DNA of 64,000 nucleotides from Volvox africanus (Eukaryota > Chlorophyta > Chlorophyceae > Chlamydomonadales > Volvocaceae): NCBI GenBank assembly GCA_030268105.1, contig BSDZ01000035.1, positions 405,001 to 469,000 of the forward strand, in the 5' to 3' direction. Shown piece after piece: positions 12,118 to 25,409 of this stretch. The first letter of the stretch is position 1. Every line of letters starts with the position of its first letter. The notes beneath the pieces were generated by a model, which saw only the letters and a program-made list of their open reading frames with translations, was not told the DNA's origin and did not search any database. The position numbers and the translations under genes are program-made.

Positions 12118-13390
12118 TAGAGGGCGCAAGGGGGCCACAACGCCCCGATTTAACAGCGCGCACAAGATGGAACTGAAGCGGGATCAGATGCCGGTATGAT
12201 TGCTGACGTACGGCAGAAAACAGGAAGCTTATTCAGCTGCTGGTGACATGGACGACACCAGCGCACTATTGCAAAGTAACGCTTATGGCAGCACCTAGGA
12301 CTAGAGCTTCGTGGGAAAAAGCTTCCTGTCGGTTGGCGCCCGAGCGTGAGGTTCCGAGAAGGGGATCCGTACTTCTGGGTCGGCTGTAAAAGCTGCACTT
12401 TCGAACAGTTTGGTCATGCAGGTGTAATCACGCACTGCGCCGTGTACATGCCGCAACACTTGTATGTGGCATAGACAGGGTTGGTCTACGGTCACGATTG
12501 GCATCTTGTAGATTGCGTGCGTGCAATACAATCATATTAAGGGACAGTATTGACATGAATGTTGGTCGGTAAACGAAGTTGGCGGTTTTCTGCTGCTGCA
12601 TAGGGTTGCCCTGCAACTCCTAACTGTAACCGCGCAGAGCCATTGCGACTTGGTGGGTAGCTGGGTGGTGGGTACCCTTGCTTGCGCGGCAGCAGGTGTC
12701 CAATTGAATGACAGGAAAAAGTAGGAACAATAGAAAGACACTAGTAATGTTTCAAGTATAAACCCTCTGTAATGAAGGCTAGAGGCGGAGGAGGAGGGCT
12801 TGTGCGACAAGCGCGCCCTACTTGCGCGCCCTAACAAGCATCGCACGCAATGGGCGGCTTCGTGCCTCCAAAGCAGTTATTTCTAGAACTGACCTACCCT
12901 CTATGCGTTTTACACCATAAACCAGGAGGGAAGCCCATGGCTGGTGCATAGAAAGGCAGGCGAGCTCCTCATTTCCCGCAGGCATGCTTGTTATTAGTTA
13001 CATTGAAAAGTATGTGGTGCAAGTCTCATGCTGTTGAATTTGCGCAAATTTAAAATCGTGTTCGACGACTGGCTTCGGAACGGTGGTTGTGACGTCTAGG
13101 TGAAGTTCTCCAATTGCCAAGAAAATGGGTGAGTGGTAAAGCTTGTGATGATTTATATTACTACGTTGTGTCGACGAGCCGAAACTCTGTTAGACAGTCA
13201 CTGCTGTACATGCTATTCTAAATCTACTACACGGACATTTACCTCCATTGGAACATTTGCAAACGGTCCATCGAAAGTACACTTGTTTTTGAACATTAGC
13301 AACCGTGTCCTGATCACACCCGACCGGCCTACCAGCAAGGCAAGCAAGACGGACACTTTCGACAGAACCCTAAACTACCGGAAGTGTAGA

Positions 13391-16300
13391 ATGCCTCAGG
13401 TCGCCTTGAATGGCGCGTCGTTGCGCTGCGGGCTTGCCACACCAGTTCCGTTACGGTCACTACGTCTCAAGGTGCAATGCACGGCGTCAGGAGAACCCGG
13501 AGACGCTGAGCGGCCCAGCAGTAGTAAAGGGAAGTCCTTCAGTGGCGAGCGCCGTCGAAGAGGCAGGCCTGCGCACCTTAGGAGTCCGGATGATTCGCCA
13601 CTGCGGGTGAGGCCAGCCAGGTGCACGTGGTCCATCCGCGCGCCCAACCCGTTGCAAATTGTCGAACTTCTTATGGTTTCGCCTTGTGAATTACCTTGTG
13701 CAGGATGGCAATAGGGATCGATTGATGGGTTTGCTTACGGAAAGGTGAGAGTCGGCGGCGGGAAATCCCCGTTGGCGCCTACGAAGTCTAAACGCTTGGC
13801 TTGACCCAACGCTACACCTTGAATCCTGCGCATTTAGGTTGGATTTATTGTCTTTAAATGACTCTACATGACTTAACGACCATGATGACTGACCGGGCGT
13901 TGGAAGTCCTGTAGACGCGTCCGGGCAACTCTCGGAACGTCACAGTTCGTCGATATATGAACTCCCCAACCGAACCCTATGGGTTTTGAGACTGCCTCGT
14001 CGACGCGCGCTCCTGCTATTTATCCTCTGCACACGAATGCCCAGTGACTGGACAATATCGGCGCGAAACACATACAAGCACATACGCACACACGCACTAA
14101 GCTTGCGGATTGACTGCGGCCTTCATCGCGTTCTCCTATTCCCCGAACTTGTAATTGGTAAACTGGAAGGGTCTAGATCTGGGAGGATGTTTGCCATTAC
14201 GCCGCCATGGTCAAACAATCAACCGGTCTTGTGTGTAGTCAAAGCAATCCTGTGGCACGCACGTCTCTCGTGTCCTGGAATTTCCCCCTTTCCCCCTTCC
14301 CCCCTTCCTTCCCTGCTTCCCCTTCCCCTCCCTTCCTCCCTCCATACGCACGGATGAATGATCCACAGTGTGCATTTAAATAGTGATCCTTTTTTGGTTC
14401 CCTCACTTCCTTTCTCTCCCAATCCACCAGTCCTTGTTATTCTGCGTGTATTGAGCCGTAAGAAACGGCAGATTTCTATCCCTGCTTCGCTTCCGCCCGA
14501 ACGGTTTTCTGGAATCTGAGCCTGGGAAAGTGTATGTCATGTAATTTGGGGGTTACACGGCTTACAGTTTCCGGTTTCCTTGGCTGTCGAGCTGCTGAAC
14601 CTCCCTGCTTGCTTGTCCCCAACCAGGGCGGCCAAGACCCTTGCCTACTATCTCATAGAGACCAACCACAACGTCCACCACTGGGTTAACCGCTTCATCA
14701 AGGAGCACCCCATACCGCGAGTGAGGACGGATGAGGGGGCAGAGGGCGGGATGAGGGACCTTCCTGAAATGGCCGCTGCTAGTGCAGGGCAGCTAGCAGG
14801 ATTCTGACGCCGTACTGTCGTACAGCGTACGGAACGAAGCCTCTCCCGAATATTAATTGGTTGATCGGTTACCCGGGAAAGTTACCCACCGGTTTGACTT
14901 GAGGTACGCTGCAGTACTTTCTTGTAGCATGGAACGGTTGGCCGCCAGGTATTCGTACAGTTGGCCGCGCCCTCTCTTCCGCGGGACAATGCCGTCTGGT
15001 TGCGAGGTCCCTAGGCATACCCGTTGAAGTGCATGTCCAGAGGGGCAGCCGCCTAACCGGTTGGATCGATCCCGTCGGCGTTGCATCCTCCCAGCTCCTG
15101 CACTTGCTCTCCCCTGGCCCTCCCTCCCTCCCTGGAGCAATCCGTCACGAGCGCTGGGATGAAAGGGTCTCAGTTTGGATCGTGGTGGCCGGTTCTGTTG
15201 TTGTGGTGGCTACTGGGGGGATTGGTGTGGATGTGTGTGTGTGGGGCCTCCATCCCCGTCTCCCGATGTGGCCTGGAGCTGAAGCCCCGGGACGGGGGGT
15301 GGGGGTACCGAAGGGGTCCCTCAGGTGGCTCTGAGTAAGCTCCCTCCCAGTCGCCAGTCCGCTTGTCCACTGCCCTGGTGGTGGGCAGCTCCCCGCCCAG
15401 TGTTGCTACTGGTGGTAGTGCTGGTACTGGTGCTGGTGCTGGTGCTGGTCCCCCCATAATTTGTTGTTGAACACCGTTCCCCCAATTTCCCCACGTATTC
15501 CATTTAGGATGGCAACTGGGATGACGTCAGCGGCGACACGTTTCTGCGGACGTTGCTGTCCATGCCAATTGAGGAAGCTACGCCATGGGTAAGAGTTACT
15601 CGTATGTGTGTTTCTTTCTTGTTTATGTGTGTCTGTATGTCTGTCTGTTTGTATAGGATTTACAAAGTGTAACGATTAAGCGGCTTAGTAACATCTTTTT
15701 TGTCTCAGCCTTCCTCGCGTCCAACACGGTCCAGATGGTGATGGCAAGTATGATAATGACGCGAATCTGGAATACGGCGTTTATTTTGTCCCTTTTATTA
15801 ATAATGTGTGTGTGGGACTGACCTCAGGGACGTGACCCGGTCTTCCACAACACCTCCACGAGCGACGTAGACCCCCGCAGCATCGCACAGCGCATCATGG
15901 AGGTGGGCGGGAGGCATCATGATGAGGGCGGAAGGGGGGGGGGAAGGAGGAGATATGACCTACTGTCAAGAGGCTGAAGTGTGGGAGGGAATATCGGCCC
16001 CACAGTGCGGTGCGGGAACCACCCATGCGCCTCCCGAACGAAGGGCTACCGGGCCTCACGCAGGTCCGGTGCCAGTTGGGGGGGAGGCAACGCCACATCC
16101 AAGGTGGAGGGGGAAGGGTTCTTGGGAGTGGCGCCTGTGACCTCCTCAATATGGAAGCTCGAAGAAGTATCAGTGAGGAAAACCTTTTAAAGCCTAATAT
16201 GCTGATTGCGTCCACCTCCCTTCGTGGGATCGGGAGCAAGGGAGCTCATTACGTGTAGGCTTGTTCGCGTGATGAGCGCCATCCCCACGTTTTCACTCCG

Positions 16301-17645
16301 CCACTCGCACATCCTGCAGATTCGCGCGCAGCTTGCCGAGGAGTTCATTCAGGATCTGAAGCAGATTACCGAGGAGAACAAACTGCTGCAGCTGGAGACG
16401 TTGCAGGTGGGCCCTATCCAAGGGGAAAGGGCAACGAACCCCCCCGGTGGGTGAGGGGCTGGGATCGTTGTGAAAGTGCGGATGCATGAGTAGGGGGGAA
16501 TGGAACGCGACCTCGGATTTGCGCGGGAGGGAGGGAGGGTGCGACTGCTGGCGTCGCACACTGCTTTTGTATGTTGCTCACAGAGGAGGCTGTCTGGTTT
16601 CCATGCCCCTATGGAGCCGTGGAGCTCCAAGAGTCACATATAGTCCAGCCTAGGATTGGTCGATTACTACTTGCTAGTCTGCAACCCCTCCATCTCGCCT
16701 CAGCAGCCAGGGGTAAGCAACGTTAGCTGTGGTGAGGTGGGATCAGTTGGCGGCGACGGAGGGCCAGGAAGGAGCGCGTGGGCTGTGCCGCTTCTGTTCG
16801 AGTCCGTCCGCTCCGTCCCGTTCACATCCACTGGGCCCTATGTACCGCAGGCGTCGCTGCTTAGCACGGAGGACGCAATCGCCGACGGTAGTGCTGCTGC
16901 ACGCCAGGCCGCCACGTCGCCAGGTCAAGGCGGCGGGGGAAATAGCCCCAGCGCCTCGGGCACATCGTCCCCTGGTGGTGCGGCCCGGGGGAGCCGGGGC
17001 GCAGACGACGTGGACCTGGCCCGCGTCAAGTCTCGGAAGGGGAAGAAGTCCGTGTTGCCCGCTCAACCCACACCATCCAACTGGCGCTTGCGGCTAGAGG
17101 TAGAGGCGCAGGTGTATGGTGACGTGGATGGCACAGTGGCGGCGCCGGGCGCCAGCGGGGGTGGCGGTATTCCCGATAGCGCCATGACGGGCATCATCTC
17201 TCCGAACTACACACCGGCGGGGTTGCAGCCGCCACTAGTGGAGGCGGCCCCCGCCTCGCCACCGGAGCCTGTGCTAGGCGCCGCCGATGCTGCGGCGGCT
17301 CTGAGACCTCCGCCGCTTCATCCTGAGGTGGCGGAGATGCTGCCGCTCATTCGCTCCTCGCCCTCGGCGCTGACGCCAGATATCGCGCAGATGTTGGCCA
17401 GTCTGGCGGTTATGTCCAATGGGCAGCTGCATCCCGATATCGTGGATGCCCTGCAGGCAGCCGTCAACGCTGGTGCCAAGCTGCACCCCGAGATGGCGGA
17501 GCTGCTGAAAATGGACTCGGTAGCTGCACCTACGCCGGCGCCATCGCTACCGACCACCCCCGCATCTCAGAGCACTAATGTGAAGAACAGCTCGGCCTCA
17601 GGCAGCAGCGGGGACGTAGTTTCGAAGGCGGCCGCTGCTGCTGCT

Positions 17646-17677
<32 letters not shown>

Positions 17678-17906
17678 AGGGCCGTCGGGCATGGGGCCGG
17701 CATCTCAGGCGGCGGCACCGTTGGGGCAGATCAGCAAGCCGCCGGTGTCACCGGCTGCCGCTGCTGCTGCCGCCGCCGCAGCACCCCAAGGCGCCGAGTC
17801 TGTACAGGTCGTGCAATCACCGCAGCCGCGGCCGGCTGAGGAGGAGGAGGAGAACTCCATTACGGCGCTTCAAAACGACACCTGTCTCCATTCGGACGAT
17901 GAGTGA
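13391..17906 (+). CDS. plastid-targeted conserved protein of unknown function with low-complexity tail
   Basis: Seven exons chain in phase to 618 aa: 13391-13606, 13704-13744, 14627-14720, 15508-15588, 15828-15902, 16320-16406 and 16644-17906. Residues 1-30 look like a transit peptide ending near a VQCTAS site. The conserved core, about residues 75-222, contains KTLAYYLIETNHNVHHWVNR, DGNWDDVSGDTFLRTLLSMP, DVDPRSIAQRIME and IRAQLAEEFIQDLKQITEEN. I recall similar motifs in uncharacterised plant chloroplast proteins (some labelled seed maturation-like), but cannot assign a function. From about residue 222 the tail is Gly/Ser/Pro/Ala-rich. It has four short LHPE/LTPD-type motifs (17318-17512), a poly-Ala run (about 17629-17677) and an acidic end. 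The stop is TGA at 17904. An upstream in-frame ATG (13148) would add 81 residues; I prefer 13391 because it gives a typical plastid leader. Confidence 0.75.
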
Positions 17907-18095
17907 GAGGTCAGGTCCTGCAGGGGACGAGGGGGGGATGGGCGATTAGTCATCTGCCGAGGCCGGCTGCTGTCCCAACGGGGTGGTTGGACCCGAAGAT
18001 TGCACACACCTCGTTATTTGGCGATGACCTTACTTAAGGTCCATACCTCCCTTCGAAGGCAATCTGCTAGTTCCCGGTTCTCAAACGCGCCGGTA

Positions 18096-18100
18096 TGTAA
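18096..18100 (+). promoter_or_regulatory. poly(A) signal TGTAA
   Basis: TGTAA about 190 bp after the stop of the plastid protein gene. Confidence 0.5.
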
Positions 18101-21100
18101 CTGGCAGCAAATTGCCGCGGCGACAGCAGGACTATCTGTTGTCCGCGCTGGTGTTGGCTCACCCCAGGGGAGGGGGGCCTGACTTGGGCCTCTTGTGACG
18201 CGACGGTCTGTTAGGTGTTGACCTGGGCATTGGCATGGCACCTCCTGACCTGTCCCGTCTGCGGATCTCTCAAACCAAGATGGTGAGAGCTATCCATGCG
18301 TCAATGCTCGAGCTGTGATGGCAAGCGCCGGCAACCCGTTAATTTAATAAGTGGTGGGCCTCCTCCCTCAGCTTAGTACCGTGGTTTCGGAGCACGAGAG
18401 CTGTTGCATGCGGTCAGTTGCTGTGTAGTTGCGGAGGGCTGAAGGGGTGTCGCTGTGTGATAGTGATGGTGGTGGTAGTGGCGGTGGTAATGATGTGTGA
18501 GGAACGAGCGGGCGAGTTGTCAGCTGCATTCGTTGTTGTTGTGTTCGTTGATTTCGTTGGGACGATAACTTTTGATTGAGAGATCTTTATTGGACGACCT
18601 CAGCCAGGACATGTTTACGGCAGCTGTTGCTGTTCTCCCTTAGATCTTTTGAGAGAAGTAGGTGGCTTCGCAATGTTGAGGGAACGCTCCAGCGGGATGG
18701 GTTGACGTTTGTTTGCAGCGATCTGTTGATTCAAAACTGCACGCTCAAACGGACACGTTCAAACCTGACAGGGGCTGGAGAGAATATTTTTGAAGAAAAA
18801 GAAGAAAGGGCAAGAAAAACGCGATTCGGTGTTATGATGCTTCTTGGGCGCAAGGCCTGAAGGCCGTGGCGTTGAGATTGGCACCGCGGTCAGCCCAGCT
18901 TGGCGCAGGTGGTGAATATAAGATTTCCGGTGATGTGAGGAACGGAGGGAGGCGTGCCTCTTGCGCCATGTGGGAGTTTATACGCGTGCAGGCGAAAGAC
19001 ATGGGTAAGAGCCTGTGGGCACCCTGTCTATGGGGAAGGTAGGAGGCGAGGGAGGCGAAGGGCTTCGCGGCGGAATCAGAAGCGCTGGCTCCGCTGAGAT
19101 GAGGCCTAACTGTGGCTTCGGATGAAAGCCCGAAACCAACGACAGCATAATGCAATGCTGGGGGTGTTGTTATTAGTTGTTGTGTTGTCTCGATGCCCCC
19201 AGCGGCGTGGCCTGTTGTGTACAGCTCCGTTGTTATGTGAGTTAGCATATGCGCCCCTGTATCGTTGATTGTGGTGTATGCTTGATTTGATGATGTTGAG
19301 TGCTCTCATTGAAATTGGTGGACTGGCAATGCTCTCGCTACAGCGGCTCGCGTGTCACGGCGGATCCGGCTTGTGCTGGCATATCCCCCAGCCAACGCAG
19401 TCCTGTTTGCACCGTTATCTCTCCCCCATTGATATTGCCAGTGACAGCGCTGCCACCGCCGCAGCTGCCTTCCCCATGCCAGGATGACTCAAGCCTAAAT
19501 CACGGGGGTCAAAGCCGCATTTCCCATATCGCGCGGTTGGTAATTGTTTGGCGATTGATGGTTCGCTGGCGGCACCGACTCCGGCTGGCCCTGCCAGATT
19601 GGCAGCGCCGGCAGGGATGCTCTCGGTCAGGGGCAGGGGGGAATGTGGCTGGCTGCAGACAGCCGCTGTGCTGCGTGGTTGGGCGCTGCTCGACCAGCTT
19701 ACCAGGGCCTTTGACTGCTCCGCCCCTCCTCATGCCCACGACAGCTGCCTGATGCGCCATATTCGGGGACTTAACATAGGTAGGCAGGACTCGACCTGCC
19801 AGGGGGCGCGGTCCTGTCCTGTTCCGGGCCACGATGCCCGCACATTTGGGCAAAGGGCCGGAGAGACGGTACGGCAGCAGTACAGGGAACGGAGATGAAC
19901 CTGGGCCGGTGGGCTGGCAATCCTCCGTGCGGATGAATCTCTCGCTTCGTAAAGGGAGTGGTAATTTATTGGTGGGTATCGAGGGCGGTGTTTATGCGGG
20001 GCTGAGGCGGCCCTGTGGTGGTGGGGTGGCAAAAGAGATTTCACGTATGCCCGCCGGGTTAGGGCATTTAATTATTGGGCCGTATGGATGTGTTGAATTG
20101 TGTTTCTTGCTCTTAAGGGTGGGGGTCTCGTTCGGGGCTTGCTGACGGCTCCGATATCAACCTTATCTTCCAGGGAAGAAGCGAGGTAAATTTCTATTTT
20201 GGCTGCCGAGGCCGCCGCTGGCGGGGGAAGGTCAGGCGGCGAGGTTGGAGGGCCTCAACCGGGTCCACGAGGCAAGGTGAAGATTGGCGTGGGGTTGTAA
20301 CAATATACCATCAGCTCGGCCTGTCGTTCGAAGGATTATCGTAGGCGGAGGGATTCTGTCCTCCGAAAGATTTCATGCGATTCAATTCGTCTGGAAGAAT
20401 ATATAGGCCGACAATACTTGCGTATGTGTCTGTACTTTCTTACCCTAACCCCGGGGTCATTGTGGCTCTCATGGATAGCGCCCGCGAGTGTCGCGAGTGT
20501 GCAAAGTGGCCGTTATATGGTGAGATGGCTGCCACCCAGGTACGTCAAGGTAGATATTGCTGTGTAGGCCGTGCGGTGTGCGGACCGTTTGCGGTTGACG
20601 GTTGGTGTATGTATTCGGAATCAGCACCAGGTGCGCGCCGGTGTGACCAGATATGCTGTCGCTGTTGTGGGATGTTATGCGTTCCGTTAAGTTTTGTTTC
20701 GTTCGCGTTTCGTTTTGTCGTGTTTCGTTTTGTTGTGTAGCTACTGGTTCCAACGCGGACGTGTGACTCCCTAGCATCGCAGCGCTTTGCGCGTGCGGTT
20801 CTGTGGGATTCACCGCGCAGCCGCGTGGAGAGGCTAGCGAAAATGGTTATCCGTTGTATTTTATACTCGCCTCGACTACCGCCGAGGTCTTTTGCTTTAA
20901 TGGCTAACGGAAGGAACGCTGTACGACTCCCGGCTGCAACGAAGCAATTATGCTTCATAACACCTTGAGCTCAGATGTATCGATGTTAGACTGCTGATGC
21001 GAAAAGTCGCAAAAGTCTGACTCCGTTAAAGCCTCTTCCTTCACCTGTTGAGACAGCTATCGCAGTCCGGCTGTATGGCATTGACAATTTTGCCAGTCAG

Positions 21101-24100
21101 CTATGAATGGGAGGCCTGCAGGGTGCTGAAGGACCCGACCCTTCAAGGCCAGCCAACCTACTGTATGCGCACCGAACGATTCCAATAAATCGTGTCCAAC
21201 CCGTGGCTACACATTACTTCAGCGCCGTGTAAAATCACCTGTCCGCCGCGACCACAAGGAGGAGGACCACAGCGACTCGACACCGCGATGCTCACGACAA
21301 GAGAGTCTCTCAGGACGCAGGACATGAACCCAAACCCTTTTCCTTTCCTCCTCTACGTATCCCGACACGTGCAGCGGCGTGCAATGGCGCACGATCCTTG
21401 CACACACGACTTTGCCTGGGCTAATAACTTGCGAGCAAACTTTGCTTTAGTTCCATAACCGTTACGTTTTCTTGACGAAGCTTCTTGCAGTCACGCTTCT
21501 AAGCACCGTGCGCAACCTGGCTCTTACACCGCTCCCCGTTGGTCGCAACGGGGAAAGAGAAGATTGAGTCATATTAGCAGTGGATCCAAGCCTTGATGTC
21601 GACGTGCGGAGCGAGGAGTGAAAGACGGCTTAACTAGCTTCATCACAAAAACGAATGGCTACGCCATGGTTAGACGCCCATCATCCCATGCCGTTGCATT
21701 ATTTACGTGTCTTCATAAACATCAATTTCATTCATATCCACATCTGCAACGGCCCTTAAACTTCTGCTCCTCGAGGATGCCTACCTTCAAACAAACGTTA
21801 ATGGGGCCAGATTCGTCAATTTACATTAAAAGGGGTAGGTGCCGCCCGAGATACCTACTACTACACCACACAGCAACGCCACCAGCCATCCACGGCGGAC
21901 GTTCCTTGCGTCAAAACCGGTATTAAGCGGGGCGCCCAAAACTCGGCAACACAACGCCGGCGACTGTCAGCATGACCGATTATGGACGACAGGACCGCCG
22001 ATGGGTTGACATGAGGAAACAGAGAGCAACGAAATCCGCAGACGAGCAAAATATTCATCACGCCACGGACTTGTCAGGCTGCACTGGGACGCGGCGCCAA
22101 TCGGGAAGCCGCGCGTCCACCGCTGTTCAGGCCTTTATCCGTTCGACGCTCAATCTCGCAAGGTGTTGCTGGAACGCCCCTATACCTGCCCGACCCCGTG
22201 CTCCTTTTTTGAAGTTCATTGGAGATTGAAGACATTCTGCAAAAATATACACCATCACCATATGGACAACATGCATTTTGAAAACTGCAAAATACACGAA
22301 ACCACCACCACCACCACAGCAGCAGTAAAAGCAGCAGCAGCCACCACGCAAGGCAGCGGCAATGTGGTGCTCAACGATCACTGCAAGTCCCCACTCATGC
22401 GCATGCCTAGGGACCTAGGAAAGGAGCTCTGAGACCTCATAAGGAAACGGGCTGTTTCAAGTACGGTGCTCCCGACCAGGGCTGCATCCGCCACCATTTA
22501 CGTGCATACGCGCGCCCCGCAGGATTCACCGTCCTGCACTCCTGCCCCAGGTCCCTATCCGAAAAGGTCAAGAACACAGCAGCATTAGACAACTTTTTTG
22601 GTGGCCTTGCCTGCCTGCCTGCCTGATTAATTTTTGACGCAATAGCCCTTATCTACCGGTAATCCTCATGACCTACTGTAAAATTGGTTCCGTATTCACA
22701 TCCATTGCACACTAAGGTTAACACAAGTCCTACACAAGGCACGCTTGACTACGCAACTAGCACCTCCTACCTTCGAATACAACACGTTGCAAGTGCATGA
22801 CAGAAACGCTCTCCCGCTCTTCCCCTTGGCGTACTGCCCAGGCAATCTTCACCCACTCATCCATCTCCAACAATCCTTCTCCACCACCGCATCCCGGTGG
22901 TCCCAAAGCCCGTGCAAAGAACTCCTCATGCCTTTCGTAAACCGCTCCTCTTTCGTGTCCTCAAACATCGCCCTCACCCTCCAAATGACAGACCCCGGGG
23001 GGAGGGGGCATGCAGCCGGACGGGTTTAACCCTTGTCCTGGTGCCTTCCAGTACGAAGCACTGTCCCACGGTGCCCATTGTCCGCAACCCCACATTGGGC
23101 TCTTGCGCAGGAGGGGCAGCTGTTGCACGGAAGCCGGCCGTGTCTTCGTTCCCAATGCAGAGGACTCATGGGCCTGTCGGCAAGCGATTTCCGACAGCGG
23201 TTCCGTCGATTAGCAGTTTTCCTGACACCCTGGTTCCAACCGCTTCGTTTGCCGCCAGCCCCAGGGCCCCGGCGTGGTAGAGGCGGAAGCTATACGGACC
23301 TAGGGCTCTCGTCCTGAGGCGTCCAAAGAAGTCACGGAGGTGAGAGCTCGGCGGTAGTCCCCGGAAGGCACACGGCGGGCCAGCACGACACCTTGAGGAC
23401 CGGCTATCCACTTCTATCGCCCGTTCGATGTACACCTAAACCGGCAGCGCGCCTAAATCTGCACGATGCAAGCAAAAAATGACCTCACCAAAACCGACGA
23501 CCAACCGACTTTCCTCGCAATACTGCGCGACTAAATACCCCCGCGCATCCCCAAATACCCAAGTGACCCAGACCACAACGCGCCGGATAAGGTCCCCTGG
23601 GCTTCATCGTTTTACCCAATGACGGCATAAGATAGACACCGTGTCACTTCATAACTCACGAATAGCGTGCGCGCGCCTTCCCCACACGCAAGGTCCCGCC
23701 CCACGGGATCCCCTACGCCTTGGCAACCCAGTACGCGTAGCTCAGTCAAAAAGTTAAGAGCTGCGGCAGAGGTCGCAGCAACAGTAAGCAACGGAAGCAG
23801 TAACAGCAGCGCAACGTAAAATAGCAGTACTGGCAACAGCAGGAGCGAGGGACGGAACGGCAGTTGCGACAGCACCAGCAGTGGTGCATGTCGTCACCGG
23901 TTACAGCTGCCACCGTTTCGGTCCGCAGTTGCGAAAGAACGTCGCAGTTTATGCATGGTCGACGCCTTCGCCCTCTGAACCCCGAACCATGCGCACGGAA
24001 CCGGCCTCTCGGAGGAAGTCAGTTAAGCTCACAGACCCGTTGGTGTTTCCGTGGTAGCATACAAGGTCGAGTTTCAACATCACGAGTAGAGAGAGGGGGC

Positions 24101-24914
24101 GGGTTCGGAGGTCGAAAACTCCGTCATCGGTCCATCAGTTCCGCAACTGAAAAGTGGGTCAGTAGTAAAATGCCATCAAAAAGAAAAGCGTCTCTCCCTT
24201 TGCACATAATCCATTATGACAAAATTTCCATGCAGTATTGCCAAATGGAGGCAGGAGAGGGAAGCACGTGAGGGGTGCGGCTAAATGGGTTTTGTGCCGC
24301 GGGCCTTGGAGAGGCCTTCCTTGAGGGGCACCGGGTTGTGGCGCCTTGCCGCCTCTCTCGTGTGAGGTGTTCGGCCACCCGGGTCCTCAGAAGCTGCCAA
24401 ACGAGCCGGCCCTCAACCCGATGTATGGGCTGGTGCCCCCAGCCCCCCCGCGGCTTCCTCGCCACTCCAATAGCTGAGACACCCTTGCCACACACTTTGC
24501 GACCAGCCGAGACGCACCCATTCGCATCCACAAGCGCTACCCTATCAAAATCGAACCCGGACCGCGGAGCACCTTGCCCGTTCCTCCATTCAACCATTGC
24601 CAAGACTCTTACCACCAAAGCAAGAACCATTAACGGGTCCCAACCAAACACCCCGTCCATTACATGCCACCACATCACCTCTCTCCTATCCCCTTTGGCA
24701 AGGCAGAGCCCACCGCTTCAACCCGACGGCCCCCATCTGACGTATGATAACTTTCAAACAAAGGCAAGAGGAGCATGCAGAATAAACACATGTTGTCATT
24801 TCGTACGCCGATAGACATCAGCCACCAGCCACGTGCAGAGGTAGCGGTATTACTCAGCGGCACATAACGCAGCGGGCAGCGGGGGGCTCCATATGCAACC
24901 GCTCCTGGCGCCTC
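18101..24914. other. 6.8-kb stretch without a recognisable gene
   Basis: I read both strands for exon-like segments flanked by splice signals and found none that I could connect or assign. Present are simple-sequence tracts: GTTTC/GTTTT-type repeats at about 20690-20740, CCACCA and CAGCAG tracts at about 22300-22340, and CAGTAA-like tracts at about 23760-23850. A 154-codon (-) frame at 24214-24678 is GC-rich and coding-like, but I recognise no domain. Decayed transposable elements are possible; I saw no terminal repeats. Confidence 0.4.
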
Positions 24915-24919
24915 TTACA
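24915..24919 (-). promoter_or_regulatory. candidate poly(A) signal (TGTAA on minus strand)
   Basis: TTACA on the plus strand is TGTAA for the DUF506 gene, about 490 bp after its stop. It is the nearest one I found. Confidence 0.35.
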
Positions 24920-25409
24920 ACGCAGCCTGACTGGTTGACTTCACCACCCTGGGCTAATGGGCATAGCAAAACTTCTTCGTAATGTCCCAGACAAAGTATA
25001 CCTCGCGGTCGTGCCATGCGGCCGCAATGCCTGTATGAAGCCGAGCCCGGCAGACACACGACGGCGGCTCGGCACATCCAGCCCAAATAAGAAAAAATCC
25101 TCTTGGATTCGTCAAGGAACTCGGAAGGTTACTTAGGACTTCAGCTTCCTTTCATAACAGATCCCGTGCGCCCTCTAACCGACGTCATCTGCTTCAGCAG
25201 TGCTGAGGCACCAGACCCACGGGTCGCAGAGAAGGGAGAAATGCAAAACCTCGACGCCCCTGGATGAAAAGGATGGTTTCTCGAATGTGTCCATCTGCCG
25301 AACCCATCATTCGAGCAATCGCAGCTAATGCTCCCACCTGTGCCCAACCATTCTTGCCAATATCTGCTTCTACTACCACCGCCGCTGCTGCTGCCGCAGC
25401 GATATGGCA

